Assembly (NCBI GenBank): GCA_900550285.1
Contig: URRW01000040.1
Span: forward strand, 1-16,895
Reading direction: 5' to 3'
Length of the DNA: 16,895 bases
Origin: an uncultured Lachnospiraceae bacterium
GTDB lineage: Bacteria > Bacillota > Clostridia > Lachnospirales > Lachnospiraceae
Shown: piece after piece, positions 6,959 to 14,023 of the stretch
How positions within the stretch are numbered: position 1 is the first letter of the stretch
How the letters are laid out: every line of letters begins with the position of its first letter
Notes under the pieces: model-generated
Seen by the model: only the letters and a program-made list of their open reading frames with translations
Databases searched by the model: none
Told to the model about the DNA's origin: nothing
Program-made: the position numbers and the translations under genes

Positions 6959-8693
6959 CCGGCTCACCTCCTTTGTTCTGAGATGTGTAAACCTCCCGAT
7001 AGATCGGGCTTTTTACAAGCAGCTCCTCATGCGTTCCGATGTCGGCGATCGTGCCGCCCTCCATCACAATGATCCTGTCCGCATCCTGCACGGAGGAAAT
7101 CCGCTGTGCAATGATGATCTTTGTCGTCTCCGGGATATAATCCAGAAACGCCCTGCGGATGAGCGCGTCCGTCTTTGTATCCACCGCGCTCGTAGAGTCG
7201 TCCAGAATAAGGATCTTCGGCTTTTTCAAAAGCGCGCGCGCGATACACAGGCGCTGCTTCTGACCGCCGGACACGTTCGAGCCGCCCTGCTCGATATAAG
7301 TATCATACTGATCCGGGAACTGCATGATAAATTCATCCGCCTGCGCCAGCCGGCACGCCTCTTTTAATTCTTCGTCCGTGGCATTTTTGTTGCCCCAGCG
7401 CAGGTTTTCCTTGATTGTACCGGAAAACAGGATATTTTTCTGCAAAACGACCGCAACCTGATCGCGCAGCGTCTCCAGATCGTATTCGCGCACATCCCTG
7501 CCGCCTACCTTTACGGAGCCCTCCGTCACGTCGTACAGACGGGAGATCAGCTGGATCAGAGAGGACTTGGAAGAACCCGTCCCGCCGATAATGCCGATTG
7601 TTTCACCCGAAGCGATGTGCAGGTTAATGTCTGCCAGCGCCATCTTTTCCGCATCCCTGGAATATTTAAAGCTCACGTTTTCAAAATCCACGGAACCGTC
7701 CGCCACTTTTGTCACGGGGTTTTCGGGATTGGTCAGCGTACTCTTTTCCTCAAGGACTTCCACGATACGCTGCGCGGATTCCTGCGCCATCGTTACCATA
7801 ACGAATACCATCGAAAACATCATCAGGCTGTTTAAGATCTGGAAGCTGTAAACCAAAAGCGCAGAAAACTGCCCTACGTCCAGATCGATCCCGCCGCTTG
7901 TAATGATCGTATAAGAGCCGAAGGACATTACAAAGATCATTACCACATACAGGCAAAACTGCATCAGGGGGCTGTTGATCGCCAGGATTTTTTCCGCTTT
8001 TGTGAAATCCTGACACACATCCTCTGCCGCGCGTCCGAATTTTTCCTTTTCATAATCCTCGCGGACAAAAGATTTTACAACGCGCATTCCCTTGATATTT
8101 TCCTGAATGGAATTGTTCAGGGCGTCGTATTTGCGGAATACCTTTTTAAACAGCGGGCCAACCTTGTGGATCACCGCAAACAGACCGATTCCGAGCACCG
8201 GGATCGTAAACAGGAAAATCAGCGCCATCTTTCCGCCCATGATAAACGCCATCACAAAGGAAAAGATCAGCATCAGCGGGCAGCGGATCGCCATACGGAT
8301 GAGCATCATGTACGCCATCTGCACGTTCATCACGTCCGTCGTCATTCTCGTCACTAAGGACGAAGTGGAAAATTTGTCAATGTTTTCAAAGGAAAAGTCC
8401 TGTATCCGGTAGAACATATCCTTTCTTAAATTGCGCGCAAAGCCGCAGGACGCCGTCGCACAGGTGGAACCCGCGCTCGCCCCGAATGCCAGCGACATTG
8501 CCGCCATGATGATCAGCGCTGCGCCATAGCCCAAAATCACACTCATACTGCTCCCGGCTTTGATGTGATTGACAAGCTGCGCCACCACAAAGGGGATAAT
8601 ACATTCCATCACCACTTCCAGCGACACCAGAATCGGCGTCAGGACAGAGGGACGTTTGTATTCCCGGATTGATTTTGTCAATACCCTCAGCAT
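6948..8693 (-). CDS. ABC exporter, half-transporter 1 (degenerate-site subunit of a heterodimer)
   Basis: This 581-residue type I exporter half has a six-helix membrane domain (about 10-305) and an ATPase domain. Walker A is GGTGSSKSS (370-378, Lys376) and the signature VSGGQ (474-478) is canonical. Walker B ends LDDSTSA, so the catalytic Glu is Asp499, and the H-loop reads IAQR with Gln530 for His. These two changes define the inactive ATP site of heterodimeric exporters such as TM287/288. I start at ATG 8693 (MLRVLTKS), where similarity to exporters begins. The nearest ribosome binding site, AAAGGAG at 8707-8713, is 13 nt away, which is long. The frame remains open upstream to 8924, but that part covers the leader hairpins and is unlikely to be protein. 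The partner starts before this gene's stop. Confidence 0.92.
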   Translation of the reverse strand: MLRVLTKSIREYKRPSVLTPILVSLEVVMECIIPFVVAQLVNHIKAGSSMSVILGYGAALIIMAAMSLAFGASAGSTCATASCGFARNLRKDMFYRIQDFSFENIDKFSTSSLVTRMTTDVMNVQMAYMMLIRMAIRCPLMLIFSFVMAFIMGGKMALIFLFTIPVLGIGLFAVIHKVGPLFKKVFRKYDALNNSIQENIKGMRVVKSFVREDYEKEKFGRAAEDVCQDFTKAEKILAINSPLMQFCLYVVMIFVMSFGSYTIITSGGIDLDVGQFSALLVYSFQILNSLMMFSMVFVMVTMAQESAQRIVEVLEEKSTLTNPENPVTKVADGSVDFENVSFKYSRDAEKMALADINLHIASGETIGIIGGTGSSKSSLIQLISRLYDVTEGSVKVGGRDVREYDLETLRDQVAVVLQKNILFSGTIKENLRWGNKNATDEELKEACRLAQADEFIMQFPDQYDTYIEQGGSNVSGGQKQRLCIARALLKKPKILILDDSTSAVDTKTDALIRRAFLDYIPETTKIIIAQRISSVQDADRIIVMEGGTIADIGTHEELLVKSPIYREVYTSQNKGGEPDEE

Positions 8694-8766
8694 CTTTTCG
8701 TCATTTCTCCTTTCAGTGTTCTTGTTATGTCTTTGCGGGACTGCCGATGCCAACGGCACTCCCATA

Positions 8767-8826
8767 GAAAAAACAGGCAGGCGAATTTGCGTCGCCTGCC
8801 GTTTTTGTATCGCTCTGCCGCGATAC
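8767..8826 (-). terminator. Leader terminator with upstream hairpin (candidate attenuator) before the ABC operon
   Basis: On the minus strand a hairpin GUAUCGC-GGCAGA-GCGAUAC (8807-8826) comes first. It is followed by the terminator stem GGCAGGCGA/UCGCCUGCC (8776-8800) and UGUUUUUUC. The terminator also serves the upstream glgB-mscS transcript. The segment GGCAGAGCGA in the first hairpin repeats the 5' arm of the terminator with one extra A, so it could pair with UCGCCUGCC instead and act as antiterminator. The promoter at 8835-8863 starts transcription just ahead of it. Confidence 0.75.
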
Positions 8827-8834
8827 CTTATGGA

Positions 8835-8863
8835 ATTATACCCGCATTTTTTTTGAAAGTCAA
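8835..8863 (-). promoter_or_regulatory. Promoter of the ABC exporter operon, embedded in the mscS stop codon
   Basis: TTGACT (8858-8863) and a perfect TATAAT (8835-8840) are 17 bp apart on the minus strand. The TGA stop of mscS (8860-8862) is part of the -35 box. Expected start of transcription is near 8828, immediately before the attenuator hairpins. Confidence 0.8.
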
Positions 8864-9765
8864 GAGTTGGATTTGATATGGACGTCCAGCTGATTGAACG
8901 GGATTTCAATGCCGTTTTCATCAAATCCGTACTTGATCGCCTCCAGCATCTCGTAGCGCGCCTGCCAGTAATCTTCTTTTTTTACCCAGAATTTGACCGC
9001 AAGGAGCACGCTGCTGTCCGCAAGGGAATCCACATTGACCAAAACCCCTTTCTCCGCAAGCAGCAGCGGATTTGACATACCTATTTTCTGGATCACCGCC
9101 CGCGCGGTACGGATGTCTGCATTGTAGGAAATGCCTACCTTTAAATCAACGCGGCGCACCGGCTCGTCCGTTACGTTGGTCAGCGTCGCATTTGCAAGAG
9201 TGCCGTTCGGGATGAGGATAACCTGATTGTCATAGGTGGCAAGCTTTGTGTAAAATACGGAAATCTGCTGGACGATCCCTTCATTTTTTCCGGTATCTTC
9301 TATTATATAGTCCCCTACCCGGAAGGGCTTTAAAATCAGGATCATGATGCCGCCGATGCAGTTTGAGAGGCTTCCCTGAATCGCCAGTCCCACCGTCACA
9401 CCGACAGAACCGATAACCGTCGCCACGCTCGCCGCATCCACGCCGAACAGCCCCAGGATCATAAATACGAGGATCACATACAAAAGCACCTTCAGCGCCG
9501 AATCCAGAAATCCCTCCGCTTCCTCGGAAGCCGTGGACTTTGCCATTCCCCTGCGCACAAACCGGCGGATCAGGCTGATGACCCTGCTTCCGATGGCAAA
9601 AATCACAAGCGCCAGCACCACCCGGATCCCGAGGCTTAAAAGCCTGTCCGGCAGCTCGTCCAAATACCGCTGGATCAGTCCCAGCTGCTTTTCCACATCC
9701 TGTATCGTTTCCTCTGATACCGCTGTCTTAGACAGCAGGCTCACATAGATGAGCGGCATTCTCAT
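8860..9765 (-). CDS. mscS: Small-conductance mechanosensitive channel, MscS family
   Basis: At 301 residues it has the size and layout of E. coli MscS. It has an N-terminal helix near 43-66, a second near 90-108, and the Gly/Ala-rich pore helix (about 113-147) with VGLAIQGSLSNCIGGIMILILKPFRVGDY. A soluble beta domain (GIVQQISVF...VILIPNGTLANATLTN) and an alpha-beta C-terminal domain ending in NQLDVHIKSNS follow. It opens under membrane tension and releases solutes on osmotic downshift. ATG 9765 overlaps the glgB stop codon (ATGA); its weak GGAAAGAAG site lies within the Lys codons of glgB, so translation is probably coupled. A second ATG at 9759 is possible. Confidence 0.93.
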   Translation of the reverse strand: MRMPLIYVSLLSKTAVSEETIQDVEKQLGLIQRYLDELPDRLLSLGIRVVLALVIFAIGSRVISLIRRFVRRGMAKSTASEEAEGFLDSALKVLLYVILVFMILGLFGVDAASVATVIGSVGVTVGLAIQGSLSNCIGGIMILILKPFRVGDYIIEDTGKNEGIVQQISVFYTKLATYDNQVILIPNGTLANATLTNVTDEPVRRVDLKVGISYNADIRTARAVIQKIGMSNPLLLAEKGVLVNVDSLADSSVLLAVKFWVKKEDYWQARYEMLEAIKYGFDENGIEIPFNQLDVHIKSNS

Positions 9766-12083
9766 GCTTTCTTCTTTCCTTTCCCTGCTCTGCGCCTTTT
9801 GGAGCTTTTAGAAGCCGCAGGCTGCGCTTTTTTCGCAGCTTCTTCCTTTGCCCTTCTGCGCGCTTCCTGCTCCTCTTTTGTATAAGGCGTATAGGAAAAA
9901 ATGCTGACAGACAGCGGCGCCTGACGAATGCTCACAGACAGCTCCCTGCCGTTTGCCGGTCTTTCGTCCGCTTCCAGCACCTTTTCGTTGATTCTGTTTT
10001 TACCGCCGAACTGTTCCGCGTCGGAGTTTAAGATTTCGGTATATTTGCCTGCAAACGGCACGCCTACCGCATGGTCTTTTCTGTCCACGTCAGCAAAATT
10101 GACGCATACCAGAAGGGTATCCTCCTCCCGCTCTCCCTTTCTCAGATAGGAGAGGCTGCACTCGTTGGCGCTGATGCAGTCGATCCACTCAAAGCCGTCC
10201 CAACCGCCGTCCTTTTCATACAGTGCGGGACAGCTTCTGTAAAGCTCATTTAACCGCTTCACATAGCGGCGGATGCCGTCGTGCTTTTTTTCCTTCAAAA
10301 GCTCCCATTCCACACTGCGGTTTTCATTCCACTCGTCATATTCCGCAATATCCTGCCCCATAAACAGAAGCTTTTTGCCCGGATGGGTCATCATAAAGCC
10401 GTATCCCGCACGCAGATTCGCAAATTTTTCCGATTCCTCTCCCGGCATCTTCCCGATCATGGACGCCTTGCCGTGAACGACCTCGTCATGGGACAAAACG
10501 AGCATAAACTGCTCGCTGTAAGCATAGACCATCGAAAACGTCAGCTCATTGTGATGGTAGGAACGGAAATACGGATCATAGTGCATATAATCCAGAAAAT
10601 CGTTCATCCATCCCATGTTCCATTTCATCGAAAATCCAAGCCCGCCGTCGTTTAAGCTGCCCGTCACTTTCGGCCACGCGGTAGATTCCTCCGCGATGGA
10701 TACCGCGCCCCTGCCGCGCTTTTTAATCATGCTGTTCGTATGCTTTAAAAATTCAACCGCTTCCAGGTTTTCATTGCCGCCGTACATATTGGCAACCCAT
10801 TCGCCGTCATTTTTTCCGTAATCCAGATACAGCATTGACGCCACCGCGTCCATCCGGATGCCGTCCGCGTGGAACTGCTCGATCCAGTAAAGCGCATTCG
10901 CGATCAGATAATTGCTTACCTGCGGCCTGCCGTAATTATAAATGAGCGTCCCCCAGTGCGGATGCGCGCCCTGCCGGGGATCCTTGTGCTCATACAGGCA
11001 TGTCCCGTCAAAGGCAGACAGCCCGTAGGTATCCCGCGGGAAATGCGCCGGAACCCAGTCCAGGATCACGCCGATCCCCGCCTTATGGAGCTCGTTTACA
11101 AAAAACATGAAATCCTGCGGCGTCCCATAGCGCGCGGTGGGCGCATAATAGCCGATCACCTGATACCCCCAGGAGCCGTCAAAGGGATGCTCCATCACCG
11201 GCATCAGCTCCACGTGGGTATAGCCCATCTCCTTTATATAGGAAATGACCATCGGCGCAAGCTCCCGGTAATTATAATACAGCCTGCCGTCCTCCGGCTT
11301 TGCAAAGGAACCCAGATACATCTCGTAAACGCTCATCGGCTCCTTTTCAAAATCCTTCTTTTCCCGTTCTGCAATCCAGCCCTCATCCTCCCACGAAAAG
11401 CCGTCGATGTCGCGGATCACGGATGCGGTGTCCGGGCGGAGCTGCTGCCCGAACGCATACGGGTCGGCCTTTAAATAGGTCAGCCCGCCCTTTAGCTTTA
11501 ACTCGAATTTATAATTCTGCCCCTCTTTTGCACCGGGCACGAAAATTTCAAAAATGCCGGAGTCCCACAGCCTGCTCATCTGATGCCGCCTGCCGTCCCA
11601 GCCATTGAAATCGCCTACGGCGCTTACCCGCAGCGCGTTCGGCGCCCACACCGCGAAATGCACGCCCGCCACGCCGTCGATCGTCATTTTGTGCGCGCCC
11701 AGCATCCGGTATGCTTCATAATGGATGCCCGCTGCAAACCGCGCCGTGTCCTCTTTTGTGATCACCTGCCCGAAGCGGTACGCGTCGTCAAATGTCTCCT
11801 TTGTCCCGTCCGCAAATTCTGCCTGCAGCCGGTACGCCCCGATCTCTGTCCTGTCGATCAGCGCCGCATAAAATCCTGCCTCGTCCGCCTGCTCCATCTC
11901 CACCGTCTGTCCGTCCGGCAGACATACCCGCATGGACACTGCCTCCGGATAAAAAGCCTGCACCAGCGTCGCCTTTCCCTCCCGGCGCGCCCCCAGAACC
12001 CGGTGCGGTTCATCCTCCTCCGAATAGATCACAGCCTCAATCCTTGGCCAGTCCATCAGCCTGTATAATTTATCTGTCATCAT
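9762..12083 (-). CDS. glgB: 1,4-alpha-glucan branching enzyme GlgB with basic C-terminal tail
   Basis: GlgB cuts alpha-1,4 chains and re-attaches them as alpha-1,6 branches in glycogen. The 773 residues comprise an N-terminal beta module (about 10-110), a CBM48 module (about 120-215, VHFAVWAPNA...VGDFNGWD) and a GH13 barrel. The barrel carries DWVPAHFP (342-349), DGIRMDAV with nucleophile Asp412, IAEEST with acid/base Glu465, and LSHDEVVHG with Asp533. A C-terminal beta domain ends near SIFSYTPY. About 40 residues rich in Lys, Arg, Glu and Ala follow, ending RRRAGKGKKKA, which is not typical of GlgB. The start is ATG 12083 behind GGGAGGG; an ATG follows immediately. No other glycogen genes are in view. 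The last codons double as the ribosome binding site of mscS. Confidence 0.96.
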   Translation of the reverse strand: MMTDKLYRLMDWPRIEAVIYSEEDEPHRVLGARREGKATLVQAFYPEAVSMRVCLPDGQTVEMEQADEAGFYAALIDRTEIGAYRLQAEFADGTKETFDDAYRFGQVITKEDTARFAAGIHYEAYRMLGAHKMTIDGVAGVHFAVWAPNALRVSAVGDFNGWDGRRHQMSRLWDSGIFEIFVPGAKEGQNYKFELKLKGGLTYLKADPYAFGQQLRPDTASVIRDIDGFSWEDEGWIAEREKKDFEKEPMSVYEMYLGSFAKPEDGRLYYNYRELAPMVISYIKEMGYTHVELMPVMEHPFDGSWGYQVIGYYAPTARYGTPQDFMFFVNELHKAGIGVILDWVPAHFPRDTYGLSAFDGTCLYEHKDPRQGAHPHWGTLIYNYGRPQVSNYLIANALYWIEQFHADGIRMDAVASMLYLDYGKNDGEWVANMYGGNENLEAVEFLKHTNSMIKKRGRGAVSIAEESTAWPKVTGSLNDGGLGFSMKWNMGWMNDFLDYMHYDPYFRSYHHNELTFSMVYAYSEQFMLVLSHDEVVHGKASMIGKMPGEESEKFANLRAGYGFMMTHPGKKLLFMGQDIAEYDEWNENRSVEWELLKEKKHDGIRRYVKRLNELYRSCPALYEKDGGWDGFEWIDCISANECSLSYLRKGEREEDTLLVCVNFADVDRKDHAVGVPFAGKYTEILNSDAEQFGGKNRINEKVLEADERPANGRELSVSIRQAPLSVSIFSYTPYTKEEQEARRRAKEEAAKKAQPAASKSSKRRRAGKGKKKA

Positions 12084-12109
12084 CCAAATACCCTCCCGTC
12101 ATTTCTGTC

Positions 12110-12124
12110 GTACGTTTGCCGTAC
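12110..12124. promoter_or_regulatory. Inverted repeat in the glgB 5' untranslated region
   Basis: GTACG-TTTGC-CGTAC has perfect 5-bp arms and lies between the glgB promoter candidate and its ribosome binding site. It could be a repressor operator. The short arms mean chance is possible. Confidence 0.3.
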
Positions 12125-12132
12125 ATACTTTT

Positions 12133-12161
12133 ATTTTACATTTTGACAGGACTTTGCGCAA
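12133..12161 (-). promoter_or_regulatory. Candidate promoter of glgB-mscS
   Basis: TTGCGC (12156-12161) and TAAAAT (12133-12138) are 17 bp apart on the minus strand. It is weaker than the plus-strand promoter that it overlaps. Confidence 0.45.
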
Positions 12162-12171
12162 GTGTTATTAT
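12143..12171 (+). promoter_or_regulatory. Promoter of the 95-residue protein unit
   Basis: A perfect TTGACA (12143-12148) and TATTAT (12166-12171) are separated by 17 bp. Transcription should start near 12178, leaving a ~220-nt leader before the ATG at 12400. It interleaves with the divergent glgB promoter candidate. Confidence 0.75.
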
Positions 12172-12177
12172 GGAGCA

Positions 12178-12399
12178 GATACATTATCATATATCAGTTC
12201 AGCATCCCCGGCATATGTATGCCGGGCGAGTTTGACCGGACAGAATGCGTTTCGGACAGCCTGCAGCGTTTGTTCCAAATTCTCTGTGAGCGAGTGTGGA
12301 GGCTGACGCAAAAGCCTGCCGACCCCAAGGCTGCGCAGCGCTGAGACCGGGCGGGATGCTGAGCCGATCCTTATCATTCGTATTTAAAGGAGATTTCAT
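12178..12399 (+). promoter_or_regulatory. Structured 5' leader, possible unclassified riboswitch or cis-RNA
   Basis: No gene is convincing here. The 5' segment 12193-12208 and the 3' segment 12353-12368 pair over 16 positions with one A-C mismatch and one G-U, closing a ~175-nt domain. Directly inside the 5' strand is a hairpin CGGCAU/AUGCCG (12209-12214 with 12219-12224). Further inside are a possible ACAGA/TCTGT helix (12240-12244 with 12282-12286) and AGGCU-8 nt-AGCCU (12300-12304 with 12313-12317). There is no U-run, so control, if any, would act on translation: AAAGGAG (12386-12392) lies ~20 nt after the closing helix. I could not match TPP, SAM, cobalamin, glycine, THF, ZTP or other riboswitch consensus motifs. 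Confidence 0.5.
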
Positions 12400-12687
12400 A
12401 TGGCTTTGACCGATCAGGAAAAACAATTCTTAGACCGCATCACCAGCTATGCCAATCAGGCGATGCCCGACCTTGACCCGCAAAAAACGCAGGTTTCGGT
12501 GCAGCTTGACCGGATGATGCCCGTTTTTGAAACGATTGCCAAAGAAGAGGGCGTCGCTGTGGAGGATATTTTTATCCGCTATATGGATCTGGCAAACCGT
12601 GCGTTTATCGCCAGCGAAGAAAAGCTCAAAAAGTCGCTGGGCGATCTGGAGGACGGTTCCATTACCAGATTTGACATCCAGTGGTAA
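12400..12687 (+). CDS. Small soluble protein of unknown function (95 residues)
   Basis: I do not recognise a family. The protein is acidic and mostly predicted helical, begins MALTDQEKQFLDRITSYANQ, and has no signal peptide, membrane helix or cysteine. Its middle (PVFETIAKEEGVAVEDIFIRYMDLANRA region) looks like an amphipathic helix bundle, and it ends in RFDIQW. The start is well set: AAAGGAG is 7 nt upstream of ATG. It is a single-gene unit with a strong promoter, a long structured leader and a strong terminator, and is transcribed away from glgB. A cytoplasmic regulatory or binding role is possible but nothing in the sequence shows it. Confidence 0.85.
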   Translation: MALTDQEKQFLDRITSYANQAMPDLDPQKTQVSVQLDRMMPVFETIAKEEGVAVEDIFIRYMDLANRAFIASEEKLKKSLGDLEDGSITRFDIQW

Positions 12688-12704
12688 AACGCAGTGCGCA
12701 GACC

Positions 12705-12748
12705 AAAATCCCTGCCGGGGCATACACCCTTACCGGCAGGGATTTTTT
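12705..12748 (+). terminator. Intrinsic terminator of the 95-residue protein gene
   Basis: AAAATCCCTGCCGG (12705-12718) pairs with CCGGCAGGGATTTT (12733-12746) and is followed by T to 12748. The A-rich 5' flank allows function on the minus strand too, for the convergent serC-serA unit. Confidence 0.9.
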
Positions 12749-12758
12749 ATACGATTAC

Positions 12759-12836
12759 GCGCACTCTTGCGAAAAGAAATGATCGTCTGACAGCAAACGC
12801 GTCCGGCACAGGTGTACGTCTTAGTGAACACTTTTT
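12759..12836 (+). repeat. Dispersed 78-bp intergenic repeat, copy B
   Basis: This diverged copy matches copy C at 55 of 78 positions with no gaps and begins just behind the terminator. The CGCG/CGCG pairing is kept (one T-G), the outer GCGCAC helix is mostly kept, and the inner TTGCC/GGCAA hairpin is broken. Its 5' flank, ACGATTAC, also matches the flank of copy C (GCGATTAT). Confidence 0.75.
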
Positions 12837-12859
12837 TACATAAATTCGATTTCAAGGTG

Positions 12860-14023
12860 TCACACGACCTTCCGCACCCGGAACACCCCTTCGATCTGTC
12901 CTAACCGTTCCAGTATCCCGTCGTCTGCGTCACTTTCCAGATCCATCATCGTGCATGCCACCGCGCCCTTTGAACGGTTCATCATATTGGCGATGTTTAA
13001 GCCGCTCCCGCCCACGACCGCCGAAAATTTTGCGATCATGTTGGCGATATTTTTATGGAATACCACAACGCGGCTGGCGCTCGCGCACACCCCCATATCG
13101 CAGTCCGGGAAATTCACGCTGTTTTTGATGTTGCCGTTTTCCAGATAATCCCGCAGCTGGCGCACCGCCATCGCCGCGCAGTTTATCTCCGACTCCTCCG
13201 TTGACGCGCCAAGATGGGGGATCACGATACAGCCCTTCTGCCCTGCCGTCACCGGATTGGGGAAATCCGACACATAGCGGCGCACCTTCCCCGTCCGTAT
13301 CCCCTCTAAAACCGCCCTTTCATCCACCAAAAGGTCGCGGGAAAAATTGAGCAGGATCACGCCGTCCTTCATCTCGGAAACCGCTTCCTTCCCGATCATC
13401 CCTTTTGTGGAATCCAAAAGGGGCACATGGATTGTAATAAAATCGCATTGTCCGTAAATTTCCCGCACATCCAGCACATGCCGCACGTCCCGGCTTAAAT
13501 TCCACGCCGCATCCACGGACACATACGGATCGTAGCCAAGCACCTCCATGCCCAGATGCCGCGCGGCGTTCGCCACCTTCACGCCGATCGCCCCCAGCCC
13601 GATGATGCCGAGCTTTTTGCCTGCCAGCTCTATGCCTGCAAAATTCTTCTTTTCCTTTTCTGCGGTACTTGCAATCGCAGCATCCTCCCGGTTTTGTTCC
13701 ACCCAGCGGATCCCGCCCGCAATGTCCCTGCAGGCAAGCAGCATTCCGGCGATTACCAGCTCCTTGACACCGTTTGCATTTGCGCCCGGCGTATTGAACA
13801 CGACGATGCCCTGCTGCGCGCAGCGTTCCAGCGGGATATTGTTGACCCCCGCACCCGCCCGCGCCACGGCAAGCAGTTTTTGGGGCAGCTCCATCTCATG
13901 CATGGAAGCGCTGCGCACCAAAATCCCGTCCGCTTCACAGATGTCCTCCGTTCTCTCATACTCCTCCGAAAAACGCTCCAGCCCTTCCTTTGCAATCTGG
14001 TTTAAGCAATAATATTTCCGCAT
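12860..14023 (-). CDS. serA: D-3-phosphoglycerate dehydrogenase with ACT domain
   Basis: SerA oxidises 3-phosphoglycerate to 3-phosphohydroxypyruvate with NAD, the first step of serine synthesis. The 387 residues hold a split substrate-binding domain, the Rossmann motif GLGAIG (142-147) with YDPY after beta-B, FSRDLLVDE with catalytic Arg229, and IPHLGAST with His270. A C-terminal ACT domain (about 317-387) probably senses serine or a related ligand. The usual Glu of the Arg-Glu-His triad (DVFxxEP in E. coli SerA) is not evident; the segment reads SDFPNP (252-257), as I remember for this short clostridial/Bacteroides type. ATG 14023 follows GGAGGGAAA and overlaps the end of serC by 22 bp, so the two are coupled. 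Phosphoserine phosphatase is not in the window. Confidence 0.94.
   Translation of the reverse strand: MRKYYCLNQIAKEGLERFSEEYERTEDICEADGILVRSASMHEMELPQKLLAVARAGAGVNNIPLERCAQQGIVVFNTPGANANGVKELVIAGMLLACRDIAGGIRWVEQNREDAAIASTAEKEKKNFAGIELAGKKLGIIGLGAIGVKVANAARHLGMEVLGYDPYVSVDAAWNLSRDVRHVLDVREIYGQCDFITIHVPLLDSTKGMIGKEAVSEMKDGVILLNFSRDLLVDERAVLEGIRTGKVRRYVSDFPNPVTAGQKGCIVIPHLGASTEESEINCAAMAVRQLRDYLENGNIKNSVNFPDCDMGVCASASRVVVFHKNIANMIAKFSAVVGGSGLNIANMMNRSKGAVACTMMDLESDADDGILERLGQIEGVFRVRKVV

Noticed and set aside
8702..8704. ATG of a five-codon frame (MTKRC-stop) just before ABC subunit 1
   Set aside because: It is only 2 nt from the ribosome binding site, too close to be used. The mini-frame seems accidental, though it could affect initiation at 8693.
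8694..8924. N-terminal extension of ABC subunit 1 by 77 codons
   Set aside because: It would cover the promoter, attenuator hairpin and terminator, has no ribosome binding site and does not resemble an exporter N-terminus.
12162..12377. Frames on both strands across 12162-12377 (60-69 codons)
   Set aside because: They lie in the structured leader, lack ribosome binding sites and have arginine-rich shadow-like composition. The RNA pairing explains the sequence better.
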